Source of the DNA: Streptomyces sp. CB01201
Lineage (GTDB): Bacteria; Actinomycetota; Actinomycetes; Streptomycetales; Streptomycetaceae
Length of the DNA stretch: 64,000 nucleotides
Direction: 5' to 3'
Assembly (NCBI RefSeq): GCF_002803085.1
Contig: NZ_NNBJ01000001.1
Location: 186,001 to 250,000, forward strand
A model generated the notes under the pieces. The model worked only from the letters and a program-made list of their open reading frames with translations. It ran no database searches and was not told the origin of the DNA. Positions 49,898 to 57,958 of the stretch are shown piece after piece. How positions within the stretch are numbered: position 1 is the first letter of the stretch; each line of letters begins with the position of its first letter. The position numbers and the translations under genes were made by a program.

Positions 49898-51163
49898 GTG
49901 AGCAGCGAGAACACAGACGCCGGGACGGACGGACCGCTGGAGGAGAACCAGGGCGAGCCCAACGCCGAATCGGTGACCGGGCCCATCGAGGGGCCCGTCT
50001 GGGACGTCGTCGTGGTCGGCGCCGGGCCGGCCGGAGCCTCGGCCGCGTATGCGGCGGCCGTCGCGGGGCGCAAGGTGCTGCTCCTGGAGAAGGCCGAGCT
50101 GCCCCGCTACAAGACGTGCGGCGGCGGCATCATCGGGCCGTCGCGCGACGCCCTGCCGCCCGGCTTCGAACTGCCGCTCCAGGACCGGGTGCACGCGGTC
50201 ACCTTCTCCCTCGACGGGAAGCTGACGCGTACGCGCCGGTCCAAGAAGATGCTGTTCGGCCTGATCAACCGGCCGGAGTTCGACGCCGGCCTGGTCGCCT
50301 TCGCCGAGAAGGCGGGCGCCGTCATCCGCACCGGTGCCACCGTCTCCAAGGTCGAGCAGCACGGCTCGGCCGTGCCCGACCGGCGCACCGTCGCCGTGGT
50401 CCTCGCCGACGGCGAGACCGTGCTTGCCCGGTCCGTGGTCGGCGCCGACGGCAGCGCCAGCCGCATAGGGGCGCACGTCGGTGTGAAGACCGAGCAGGTC
50501 GACCTGGGCCTGGAGGCCGAGATCCCGGTCCCGGCGAGTGTCGCCGAGGACTGGAAGGGCCGGGTCCTCATCGACTGGGGCCCCATGCCCGGCAGTTACG
50601 GCTGGGTCTTCCCCAAGGGCGACACCCTGACCGTCGGCGTGATCTCGACGCGCGGCGAAGGCGCCGCCACCAAGCGCTACTTGGAGGACTTCATCGCCCG
50701 GCTCGGCCTCGCCGGGTTCGAACCGGCCATCTCCTCCGGGCACTTGACGCGCTGCCGCAGCGACGACTCGCCGCTGTCCCGCGGCCGGGTCCTGGTCTGC
50801 GGTGACGCGGCGGGCCTCCTGGAGCCGTGGACGCGGGAGGGCATCTCCTTCGCGCTGCGCTCGGGCCGCCTCGCCGGCGAGTGGGCGGTACGCATCGCCG
50901 AGTCGCAGGACGCGGTGGACGCCCGTCGGCAGGCGCTGAACTACGCCTTCGCCATCAAGGCCGGGCTCGGTGTCGAAATGGGCGTGGGCCGGCGGATGCT
51001 GACCCTCTTCGAGAAGCGCCCGCTGCTGCTGCACGCCGCGATCACCGGCTTCCGCCCGGCGTGGCGGGCCTTCGCGGACATCACCCGCGGCGCCACCACC
51101 CTGGCCGGCCTGGTGCGCAGCCACCCGATGGCGCGGCGCGCGCTGGACGCCGTCGACCGCTGA
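49898..51163 (+). CDS. Geranylgeranyl reductase-family FAD oxidoreductase
   Basis: 421 residues from GTG 49898. After an acidic N-terminal tail, the FAD site VVVVGAGPAGASAAYAAAVAG begins at about residue 37; LPRYKTCGGGI (about 66-76) is the geranylgeranyl-reductase signature, and VCGDAAGLLEPWTREGISFALRSGRLAGEW (about 300-329) the GD motif. These enzymes reduce isoprenoid chains, for example of menaquinone or other prenyl lipids, and act at the membrane. No polyprenyl synthesis gene lies next to it here. Confidence 0.9.
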   Translation: MSSENTDAGTDGPLEENQGEPNAESVTGPIEGPVWDVVVVGAGPAGASAAYAAAVAGRKVLLLEKAELPRYKTCGGGIIGPSRDALPPGFELPLQDRVHAVTFSLDGKLTRTRRSKKMLFGLINRPEFDAGLVAFAEKAGAVIRTGATVSKVEQHGSAVPDRRTVAVVLADGETVLARSVVGADGSASRIGAHVGVKTEQVDLGLEAEIPVPASVAEDWKGRVLIDWGPMPGSYGWVFPKGDTLTVGVISTRGEGAATKRYLEDFIARLGLAGFEPAISSGHLTRCRSDDSPLSRGRVLVCGDAAGLLEPWTREGISFALRSGRLAGEWAVRIAESQDAVDARRQALNYAFAIKAGLGVEMGVGRRMLTLFEKRPLLLHAAITGFRPAWRAFADITRGATTLAGLVRSHPMARRALDAVDR

Positions 51164-51445
51164 CCCGCACGGGCGGGGCCGGAGCCGCTCCGGGTCCGCC
51201 CGGCGGTGCCGGCCGCCGCCCCGCCACCGCGCCGCGCGCCGGGTTCCACGGGCGGGCGCGGGACCCTTGACGTCCGCCCGCGCGGGGCGCTTTCATCCCA
51301 CAGTGGCCCGGACCGCCGCGCGGTCCCGCCGCCAGAGGTGCGCCCAGCCGGCAGGGCCCCGACCGGGGTCCCGGGCCGGCCCGAGTCGCCAGGGCCGATA
51401 CGCGGGCCCGAGGCGGGGACGTACCCGCGAGGGATGGAGCGGACC
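51164..51445 (+). other. 282-bp intergenic region upstream of the second importer
   Basis: GC-rich spacer with palindromic CCCGCGCGGG at about 51277. TTGACG near 51268 could be a -35 element for the second importer operon, but no good -10 is seen at normal spacing. No gene is supported. Confidence 0.4.
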
Positions 51446-53077
51446 GTGCCCGCCGACCCGAACCGCGCCGCCACCGCTCCGCCCCGCTCGCCCCGGGACC
51501 GTGCCATCGCTGCTCCGCCCAGCGCGTCCCGGGACCGTGCCTCCGCTGCTCCGCCCAGCTCGTCCCGGGACCGTGCCACCGCTCCGCCCAGCTCGTCCCG
51601 GGACCGTGCCGCCACCGCTCCGCCCCGCTCGTCCCCGGACCGGGCCGCCGGCGCTCGGCCCCGCTCGGCACCGGACGGCTGCCTCGCCGGTGTGTCCCGC
51701 CGGGCCCCCGACCGCTCCGCTTCCCCGCCCCTGGCCCGCCCCCTTCCCGTGCCCTCGCTCCCACATCCCGCCCCCGGCCGCCGCGCGGTCCTGCGGGCCG
51801 GGGCGGGCTGTGCGCTGGGCGCGGTCGCGGCACCGGTCCTCACGGCCTGCGGATCGTCCGGCGGGGACGGGACCGGCCCCGACGGCAAGGTGGGCGTGGA
51901 GCTGTGGCACGGGCAGACCGACACCCTGAAGCAGTCCATCGAAGCCCTGGTCGCCGAGTTCAATCGCACCCACCCCACGATCCACGTCGACCCCGGCGGG
52001 GGAGCCACGGCCGATGTGATGCTCCAGAAGGTGACCGCCGCGCTCGCCTCCGGGTCCTACCCCGACATCGCCTACGTCTTCGGCTCGGACATCGCGAGCA
52101 TCGCCCGCAGTCCCCGCGTCCTGGACCTCACCAGCGCCCTGCGTGCCCCCGGCCCCGTCCCCTGGAACGCCTACTGGCCCTCACTGCGGGAAGCCGTGAC
52201 CATCAATGGCAAGGTGCGGGCCGCGCCCGCCCTGGTCGACTCCCTCGCGGTCATCTGCAACACCCGCCTGTTCCGGCGCGCGGGGCTCGCACTTCCCCAA
52301 CCCGGCTGGTCCTGGGCCGAGTTCATCGACACCGCCCACCGGCTCACCGACCACTCCCGGGGTGTCTTCGGCACCGGCTGGCCCGGCGTCGGAGACGAGG
52401 ACACCACCTGGCGGCTGTGGCCGATGGTGTGGGACCTCGGCGGCGAGATCATCGCGCCGGACGGCAGGAGCATCGGTTTCACCGAACAGGGTCCCCGGGC
52501 CCTGGAGACCGTCGCATCGCTCGCCACGGGCAACACCGTCTACGTCGACCCCAAACCGGGCAGCGCCCAGCTGTACCAGGTGTTCCTCTCGGGGCGCATG
52601 GGCATGGTGCTCGGCGGCCCCTGGTCGCTGCCGGACATCGTCGCGGCCAAGGTGGACTACACCGTCGTCCCCCTGCCCTCCTTCAGCGGCCGCCCGGTCA
52701 CCATCTCGGGCCCCGACACCTGGACCGTCTTCGACAACGGCTCCGCACGTTCCAGGGCCGCCGTCGAGTTCGTACGCTGGCTCAACGCGCCCGCGCAGGA
52801 CGTCACTTGGGACATCGGAGCGGGGAGCCTGCCGCTCAGCACGCAGAGCGCGCGCCTACCCCGGTGGCTCGACCACTCCGCGGCGACCGTCGGGCTCCCG
52901 GAGTTCACCAAGGCCCTGGAGTCGGCCCGGGTGCGCCCGGTGCACCCGGCCTACCCGGCGATCTCGCAGGCGGTCGGCGAGGCCGTCGTGAGGATGCTGC
53001 TCGGCCGTTCGTCCCCGGAGCGGGCCATGCGCGACTGCGCCGAGAAGGCCGACGCCGCCCTGCTGATCCCGCGCTGA
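51446..53077 (+). CDS. ABC transporter solute-binding lipoprotein with repetitive N-terminal extension
   Basis: 543 residues if started at GTG 51446 (GGAG six bases upstream). Residues 1-100 are a Pro/Ser/Arg repeat (APPSSSRDRAT-like, six units) encoded by 33-36-bp tandem repeats; then a Tat-like GRRAVLRAGAGCALG (RR at 112-113) and lipobox VLTAC (C135), followed by a family-1 solute-binding domain (VELWHGQTDTLKQSIEALVAEFNRTHP). A start at GTG 51749 would give a normal 442-residue precursor but lacks a ribosome-binding site. It feeds the permease pair and GH4 enzyme downstream. Confidence 0.85.
   Translation: MPADPNRAATAPPRSPRDRAIAAPPSASRDRASAAPPSSSRDRATAPPSSSRDRAATAPPRSSPDRAAGARPRSAPDGCLAGVSRRAPDRSASPPLARPLPVPSLPHPAPGRRAVLRAGAGCALGAVAAPVLTACGSSGGDGTGPDGKVGVELWHGQTDTLKQSIEALVAEFNRTHPTIHVDPGGGATADVMLQKVTAALASGSYPDIAYVFGSDIASIARSPRVLDLTSALRAPGPVPWNAYWPSLREAVTINGKVRAAPALVDSLAVICNTRLFRRAGLALPQPGWSWAEFIDTAHRLTDHSRGVFGTGWPGVGDEDTTWRLWPMVWDLGGEIIAPDGRSIGFTEQGPRALETVASLATGNTVYVDPKPGSAQLYQVFLSGRMGMVLGGPWSLPDIVAAKVDYTVVPLPSFSGRPVTISGPDTWTVFDNGSARSRAAVEFVRWLNAPAQDVTWDIGAGSLPLSTQSARLPRWLDHSAATVGLPEFTKALESARVRPVHPAYPAISQAVGEAVVRMLLGRSSPERAMRDCAEKADAALLIPR
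51470..51678 (+). repeat. 33-36-bp in-frame tandem repeat (6 units)
   Basis: Units start at 51470, 51503, 51539, 51575, 51608 and 51644 (partial), core GCTCCGCCCAGCTCGTCCCG followed by GGACCGT. Lengths alternate between 33 and 36 bp, always a multiple of three, so copy changes keep the solute-binding protein in frame. Confidence 0.85.
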
Positions 53078-53160
53078 ACCCGACCCCTGGCCGAACCCGA
53101 CCCCTGGCCGAACCCGACCCCTGGCCGAACCCGACCCCGCGCCGAAGCCGATCCCCGACC
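53076..53160 (+). repeat. 17-bp tandem repeat (5 units) between importer genes
   Basis: Units GAACCCGACCCCTGGCC at 53076, 53093 and 53110 are identical; 53127 and 53144 are degenerate. The array begins at the G of the solute-binding-protein stop codon and fills the spacer to the first permease (ATG 53174). Confidence 0.9.
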
Positions 53161-53173
53161 GGAAGGGCCCGAG

Positions 53174-54190
53174 ATGCGAACCACCGGGCAGCGCACCCCG
53201 CGCCCGCTCACGCTCGACCCGGACCCGGCGCGCGACCCGGACCGGGCAGCCCGCGTGGCCAGGCGCCGCCGGGCGCGCGGCGAGACCGCGACCGCCTGGG
53301 CGTTCGTCGGCCCGGCCGTCCTGGTGATCATCGGGCTCGGCGTCGTGCCGCTGCTGTGGTCGCTGCTGCTGTCGTTCCGCGCGGACGACCTGGTGACGCC
53401 GGGCCGCTGGGTCGGGCTCGACAACTACCACGCTCTCACCAAGGACCCGGCATTCCGCACCGCCGTGAAGAACACCCTCGTCTACACGGGCGTCTACGTC
53501 CCCCTGAGCCTGGCCGCCGGTCTCGCGCTCGCCCTCGCGCTGAACCGGCGGATCCACCTCGTCGGGCTCTACCGCACCCTGGTCTTCATCCCGTTCGTGG
53601 TCTCCGCCACCGCCCAGGGCGTGCTGTTCTCGTTCATCTTCGACCCGGACTTCGGCGTCGCCAACGCGCTCCTGCACCACATCGGGATCTCTCCGCAGGG
53701 CTTCCTCGACGACCCGGGCCAGGCCCTGTCCGTCCTGCTGCTCATCTCCCTGTGGAGCGGCATCGGCTTCTGCGTCATCGTCTATCTGGCCGCCCTCCAG
53801 GACCAGCCCGCCGAACTCGTCGAATCGGCCCGCCTCGACGGGGCCAACCGGCGCCAGGTGCTGCGCCATGTCACGCTGCCCTCGCTCACCCCGGTCACCG
53901 TCTTCCTGGTCCTGTGGCAGTTCATCACCGCGCTCCAGGTGTTCGACCTCGTCTACGTCACCACCAAGGGCGGTCCGCTGGGAGCCACCACCGTCATCGT
54001 CTACTTCGTGTGGGAGCAGGCCTTCCAGAACTTCACCGCCGGATACGGCGCCGCGGCGGCGTATGTCCTCGCGGTCGGCCTGATCGCGGCGGCCGTCGTC
54101 CTGCGCCTCTACCGGCGCCCTCGCGGACGTACGGCGTCAACAGCCTTATTGGACAACGGTGTTGAGCACGGGGGAGGAGTGAGTCGATGA
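53174..54190 (+). CDS. ABC sugar transporter permease 1 (contains a TTA codon)
   Basis: 338 residues from ATG 53174 behind GGAAGGGCCCGAG. MalF/UgpA-type permease with six transmembrane helices after a basic N-terminus, and EAA loop ESARLDGANRRQVLRHVTLP. Codon 325 (54146-54148) is TTA, the rare leucine codon read by the bldA tRNA in streptomycetes. The last ~14 codons (TCA ACA GCC TTA TTG...) are unusually AT-rich for this genome. The stop overlaps the next start (ATGA). Confidence 0.92.
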   Translation: MRTTGQRTPRPLTLDPDPARDPDRAARVARRRRARGETATAWAFVGPAVLVIIGLGVVPLLWSLLLSFRADDLVTPGRWVGLDNYHALTKDPAFRTAVKNTLVYTGVYVPLSLAAGLALALALNRRIHLVGLYRTLVFIPFVVSATAQGVLFSFIFDPDFGVANALLHHIGISPQGFLDDPGQALSVLLLISLWSGIGFCVIVYLAALQDQPAELVESARLDGANRRQVLRHVTLPSLTPVTVFLVLWQFITALQVFDLVYVTTKGGPLGATTVIVYFVWEQAFQNFTAGYGAAAAYVLAVGLIAAAVVLRLYRRPRGRTASTALLDNGVEHGGGVSR

Positions 54191-55077
54191 GCGCGTCCGC
54201 CATGACCACCGTGGGGGCGGCCGTCGCCGTGGACGCCCGCGATCCCGGAACCCGGCGACGACGACGGCTGCCGTTCAGTCCGTGGCACCTCCTGCTCGCG
54301 CCGCTCGCGGCCGGCTTCGCGCTGCCGCTGGTGTGGCTGATCGTCAGTTCCGTGATGAGCGACGCCGAGATCAACCGCTTCCCGCCCGCGCTGTGGCCGC
54401 ACGGCATCGACCTCGGCGGGTACCGGTACGTCCTCGGCAACGCGATGTTCCCCCGCTGGTTCCTGAACTCCTGTGTCGTCGCGGCCGTCGCCGTCGCCTC
54501 GAACCTCGTGCTGGGCGCGCTCGGCGGCTACGCCTTCGCGCGCATGCGGTTCGCGGGGTCCCGCCTGCTGCTCGGTCTGATGCTCGCGACGATGGCGGTG
54601 CCGTTCCAGCTGACCATGATCCCCACGTTCCTGGTGATGAAGTGGCTCGGGCTCATCGACACCCTCGGTGCCCTCATCGTGCCGTCGCTGGTCACCCCGT
54701 TCGCGGTGTTCCTCTTCCGGCAGTTCTTCCTCTCCCTGCCGAGGGAACTGGAGGAGGCGGCCTGGATCGACGGCTGTTCGCGGCTGCGGGTCCTCGTCTC
54801 GATCGTGGCGCCGCTCGCCCGCCCGGCGCTCGCCACGGTCGCGGTCCTCACCTTCCTCACCACCTGGAACGACCTCTCCTGGCCGCTCATCGCCATCAAC
54901 CACGACGCGCAGTACACCCTGCAGCTGGGCCTCACCACGTTCCAGGGCCAGCACCACACCAAGTGGTCGGCGGTGATGGCGGGCAATGTCATCACGGTCC
55001 TTCCGGTGCTGCTCGCGTTCCTGTTCGCGCAGAAGACCTTCATCCAGTCGCTGACGACGAGCGGCCTCAAGGGCTGA
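54187..55077 (+). CDS. ABC sugar transporter permease 2
   Basis: 296 residues from ATG 54187, overlapping the previous stop by 4 bp. MalG-type permease: six transmembrane helices and EAA loop EAAWIDGCSRLRVLVSIVAP (about residues 195-214), C-terminus FLFAQKTFIQSLTTSGLKG. It forms the membrane channel with permease 1. No ATPase gene is in the operon. Confidence 0.92.
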   Translation: MSASAMTTVGAAVAVDARDPGTRRRRRLPFSPWHLLLAPLAAGFALPLVWLIVSSVMSDAEINRFPPALWPHGIDLGGYRYVLGNAMFPRWFLNSCVVAAVAVASNLVLGALGGYAFARMRFAGSRLLLGLMLATMAVPFQLTMIPTFLVMKWLGLIDTLGALIVPSLVTPFAVFLFRQFFLSLPRELEEAAWIDGCSRLRVLVSIVAPLARPALATVAVLTFLTTWNDLSWPLIAINHDAQYTLQLGLTTFQGQHHTKWSAVMAGNVITVLPVLLAFLFAQKTFIQSLTTSGLKG

Positions 55078-55150
55078 CGGTCGCGGCGCCGAAGGTCCGG
55101 CGGCCGCACACCTGCGGTCGCCGTCGTCCGAGCCGTCCGGGAGGACACGC

Positions 55151-56479
55151 ATGACCGAGACCAAGATCGCCTTCATCGGCGCGGGCAGTGTGGAATTCAC
55201 CCAGGGCCTGCTCGCCGACCTGTTCGCCTTCCCCGAGTTCGCCCGTGCCCGCATCGCGCTCCACGACATCGACCCCGAACGCCTCGCCACCAGCGAGGCC
55301 GCGGCCCGCCACATCGCGGCCGAGCGCGGCGCCGAGCCCCGCATCGGCGTCCACCCGGAGCGACGCGCGGCCCTTGAGGGCGCCGACTTCGTCATCAACA
55401 CCGTCCAGATCGGCATGAGCGAGGCGACCCGCACCGACTTCACCGTCCCGGCACGCTACGGACTGCGCCAGACCATCGCGGACACCCTCGGGATCGGCGG
55501 CATCTTCCGCGCCCTGCGCACCTTCCCGCTGTTGCGCGCGCTCGCCGCCGACATGGCCCAACTCTGCCCGGACGCACTCCTGTTGAACTACACCAACCCG
55601 ATGGCGATGAACCTGCTCTATCTGCACCGGGTGGCGCCGGCGCTGCGGGCCGTCGGCCTGTGCCACTCGATCCACTGGACGATGCACGACCTGTCCGCCC
55701 TGATCGGCGTCCCCTTCGAGGAGGTGTCCTACCTCGCGGCGGGCGTCAACCACCAGTCCTGGGTGCTGCGTTTCGAACGCGCGGGACGGGACCTGTATCC
55801 CCTCCTCGACGAGGCCATCGCCAAGGATCCCGAACTGCCGCGCCGGGTACGCGTCGACATGTACCGCAGGCTCGGGCACTATCCGACCGAGACCAGCGAA
55901 CACTCCTCGGAGTACGTGCCCTGGTATCTGCACCACGACGAGGAGATCGAGCGGCTGCGGCTGCCGGTCGGCGCCTACCTCGACATGACCGAGGAGAACC
56001 TGGCCGCCTACGCCCGCACCCGGGACGCGCTCGCCGCGGGCCGTCCGCTCCCGGTGGAGGGGACCATGGAATACGCCCCGCAGATCATCCACAGCGTCGT
56101 CACCGGCACCCCGCGCAGGGTCTACGGCAATGTGCCCAACCGCGGCCTGATCGACAATCTTCCGGCCGACGCGGTCGTCGAAGTCCCTTGCCTGGTGGAC
56201 GAGTTGGGCGTTCAGGCCACCGCGGTCGGTGCGCTGCCGCCGCAGTGCGCCGCGCTCAACCGGGCGTATCTGTCGGTGACCGACCTCGTGGTGCGGGCCG
56301 CCGTGCTGGGGGAGCCGCGCCACATCCGGCACGCCGCGATGTGCGACCCCGCGACGGCGGCGGCGCTGCCCGTCGAACGGATCTGGGAGCTGTGCGACGA
56401 CCTGGTACGGGCCCATGGGCCCTTGCTGCAACCGGAGTTGCGGGTGCTGCTCGGGGGTTCGGGCGGGGTCACGGGGTGA
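55151..56479 (+). CDS. GH4-family glycosidase (alpha-galactosidase/alpha-glucosidase type)
   Basis: 442 residues from ATG 55151 behind GGGAGGACACGC. GH4 enzymes use NAD+ and a divalent metal to cleave glycosides by oxidation and elimination. NAD-binding GAGSVEFTQGL (10-20), NYTNPMAMN (146-154), metal-binding C171 (GLCHSIHWT) and H201 (GVNHQSW) are all present. The MelA-like LCHSI and NHQSW forms favour an alpha-galactosidase. It is cytoplasmic and would hydrolyse the oligosaccharide brought in by the preceding importer. It overlaps the convergent nitroreductase gene by 11 bp. Confidence 0.9.
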   Translation: MTETKIAFIGAGSVEFTQGLLADLFAFPEFARARIALHDIDPERLATSEAAARHIAAERGAEPRIGVHPERRAALEGADFVINTVQIGMSEATRTDFTVPARYGLRQTIADTLGIGGIFRALRTFPLLRALAADMAQLCPDALLLNYTNPMAMNLLYLHRVAPALRAVGLCHSIHWTMHDLSALIGVPFEEVSYLAAGVNHQSWVLRFERAGRDLYPLLDEAIAKDPELPRRVRVDMYRRLGHYPTETSEHSSEYVPWYLHHDEEIERLRLPVGAYLDMTEENLAAYARTRDALAAGRPLPVEGTMEYAPQIIHSVVTGTPRRVYGNVPNRGLIDNLPADAVVEVPCLVDELGVQATAVGALPPQCAALNRAYLSVTDLVVRAAVLGEPRHIRHAAMCDPATAAALPVERIWELCDDLVRAHGPLLQPELRVLLGGSGGVTG

Positions 56480-56924
56480 TGGTGATCCGGAAGACCGGGT
56501 GGTCGGGGGCGATCCGCCGCAGTTCCGCGTCGCTGGAGTCGGGTCCGACGCCGTTGAAGAAGACGCCGACCTCGGCCTTCCAGCGCTTGAGGTAGGCGCG
56601 CAGCAGGGCGGGCTTGTCGTCGTCGGCGACCTCGACGGCGGTGAACGCCTCGGCCGCCCTGCCCAGGCGCAGCTCGCCGCCGCCGGCCGCCCGCATGTTG
56701 TGCGTCCACTGGACGTGGCCGCGCGGGGCGACCAGGAACTGCTCGCCCTCGAAGGTCAGCAGGTTGACGGGGGTCGTGCGCCATTCGCCGCTCTTGCGGC
56801 CACGGACCGCGAGGACGCGCGAGCCCCAGACGCTGATGCCGCGACGGGTCATCCACGCCACCGCCCGGTCGAAGACATTGACCGTGAACCAGCCGGGCTT
56901 CTGGACGTGAGCGGAAGCGGACAT
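56469..56924 (-). CDS. Deazaflavin (F420)-dependent nitroreductase family protein
   Basis: 151 residues from ATG 56924. The split-barrel fold of the DDN family is clear: VLAVRGRKSGEWRTTPVNLLTFEGEQFLVAPRGHVQWTHNMRAAGGGELRLG (about residues 37-88), where RGRKSG and the W-x-x-N-x-x-A segment contact the F420 cofactor. Substrates of such enzymes include quinones and nitroaromatic prodrugs. It is divergent from a TetR regulator with two shared operators, and its 3' end overlaps the GH4 gene by 11 bp. Confidence 0.88.
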   Translation of the reverse strand: MSASAHVQKPGWFTVNVFDRAVAWMTRRGISVWGSRVLAVRGRKSGEWRTTPVNLLTFEGEQFLVAPRGHVQWTHNMRAAGGGELRLGRAAEAFTAVEVADDDKPALLRAYLKRWKAEVGVFFNGVGPDSSDAELRRIAPDHPVFRITITP

Positions 56925-56946
56925 GGTGTTTCTCCCCTGACTGTTG

Positions 56947-56963
56947 CGAGAGCGGTGCTCTCG
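56947..56963. promoter_or_regulatory. TetR operator 1, CGAGAGC-GGT-GCTCTCG
   Basis: Perfect 7-bp inverted repeat with a 3-base centre, 23 bp upstream of the F420-type nitroreductase start. Confidence 0.7.
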
Positions 56964-56999
56964 TTCATGAGCAGTGTGCACCGGAGACGCGCTCCAAAG

Positions 57000-57016
57000 C
57001 AAGAGCACTGCTCTCG
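57000..57016. promoter_or_regulatory. TetR operator 2, CAAGAGC-ACT-GCTCTCG
   Basis: Same dyad as operator 1 with one mismatch (6 of 7 pairs), centred 53 bp away. Two copies of the same motif in one divergent gap argue for a dedicated regulator. Confidence 0.65.
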
Positions 57017-57093
57017 TGCGCGTGCGATGCTCCGATCTGTGGGCGGAAGTCGCGTTCTTGGCCACTGCTCTCCTTGCTGGCAGACTGGCCCGC

Positions 57094-57792
57094 ATGAACA
57101 CCGTCCAGGGAGCCCGCGCAAGGGCACGTGCCGAAGTCACCGCCGCCATCAAGGACGAGGCCAGGAGGCAGCTCGCCGCGGACGGCGCCGCGAAGCTCTC
57201 ACTCCGTGCCGTCGCCCGCGAGCTGGGCATGGTCTCCTCGGCGCTGTACCGCTACTTCCCCAGCCGGGACGACCTCCTGACCGCCCTGATCGTCGACGCG
57301 TACGACGCCGTGGGCGAAGCCGCCGAAGAGGCGCTCGCGCAGCAGCGGCCGGACGCGTCCCCCGCGGCCCGCTGGACGGCCGTCTGCCGTGCGGTACGCA
57401 CCTGGGCGCTCGCCCACCCGCACGAGTACGCCCTCATCTACGGCTCGCCCGTCCCCGGCTACACCGCCCCCGAGGCGACCGTCGTTCCCGCCTCCCGGGT
57501 CGGGCTCGTTCTCATCTCGATCGCCCGCGACGCCCACCTCGGCAAGGGCGTCGCACCGCCGAAGCCCCCCGCGCGGCTGCTGGCCGAGGGTGAGCGGATG
57601 GCCGCCGACTTCGCCCCCGATCTGCCCCCGGCCGTCGCGGTCGCCCTCGTCGCCGCCTGGGCCCAGCTGTTCGGACTCATCTCCTTCGAGGCGTTCGGCC
57701 AGTTCCACCGGGTGGTCGAGGAGCGCGAGGCGTTCTTCACCCACGCCGCCGAGCAGCTCGCCCGCGCGGTGGGCCTGGTACTCCCCGCATAG
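57094..57792 (+). CDS. TetR/AcrR-family transcriptional regulator
   Basis: 232 residues from ATG 57094. HTH: RRQLAADGAAKLSLRAVARELGMVSSALYRYFPSRDDLLTALIVDAYD (about residues 24-71). The C-terminal TetR_C domain includes the WALAHPHEYALIYGSPVPGY segment typical of one actinobacterial subgroup. An upstream in-frame GTG/ATG at 56974 would run through the operator region and is not favoured. It is divergent from the F420-type nitroreductase and likely represses it. Confidence 0.9.
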   Translation: MNTVQGARARARAEVTAAIKDEARRQLAADGAAKLSLRAVARELGMVSSALYRYFPSRDDLLTALIVDAYDAVGEAAEEALAQQRPDASPAARWTAVCRAVRTWALAHPHEYALIYGSPVPGYTAPEATVVPASRVGLVLISIARDAHLGKGVAPPKPPARLLAEGERMAADFAPDLPPAVAVALVAAWAQLFGLISFEAFGQFHRVVEEREAFFTHAAEQLARAVGLVLPA

Positions 57793-57906
57793 TGCGCTCG
57801 TCGTACTCCCCGCACAGTGTGCTCGTCGCCTCTGCGGGTGCCGCCGGCCGGCCCCGTACTCCCCGCGCAGTCCCCGGCCCCGTACTCCCCGCGTAGTACA
57901 CGCGAT
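57778..57906. repeat. Interspersed GTACTCCCCGC repeat (4 copies)
   Basis: Copies start at 57778, 57803, 57856 and 57882; the first two are tandem 25-bp units ending GCTCGTC. The first copy covers the last codons and stop of the TetR gene. The array fills the spacer before the sensor kinase. Confidence 0.75.
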
Positions 57907-57958
57907 CACCTCGCCCGGCTGACGCCCCGGCGCCCGGCGCCGGTCTAGCGTGGCCGGT

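Noticed and set aside
54150..54170. GGACAACGGTGTTG near the TTA codon as a second LacI operator
   Set aside because: Only part of the palindrome at 37428 is matched, the symmetry is broken, and it lies inside coding sequence. Probably chance.
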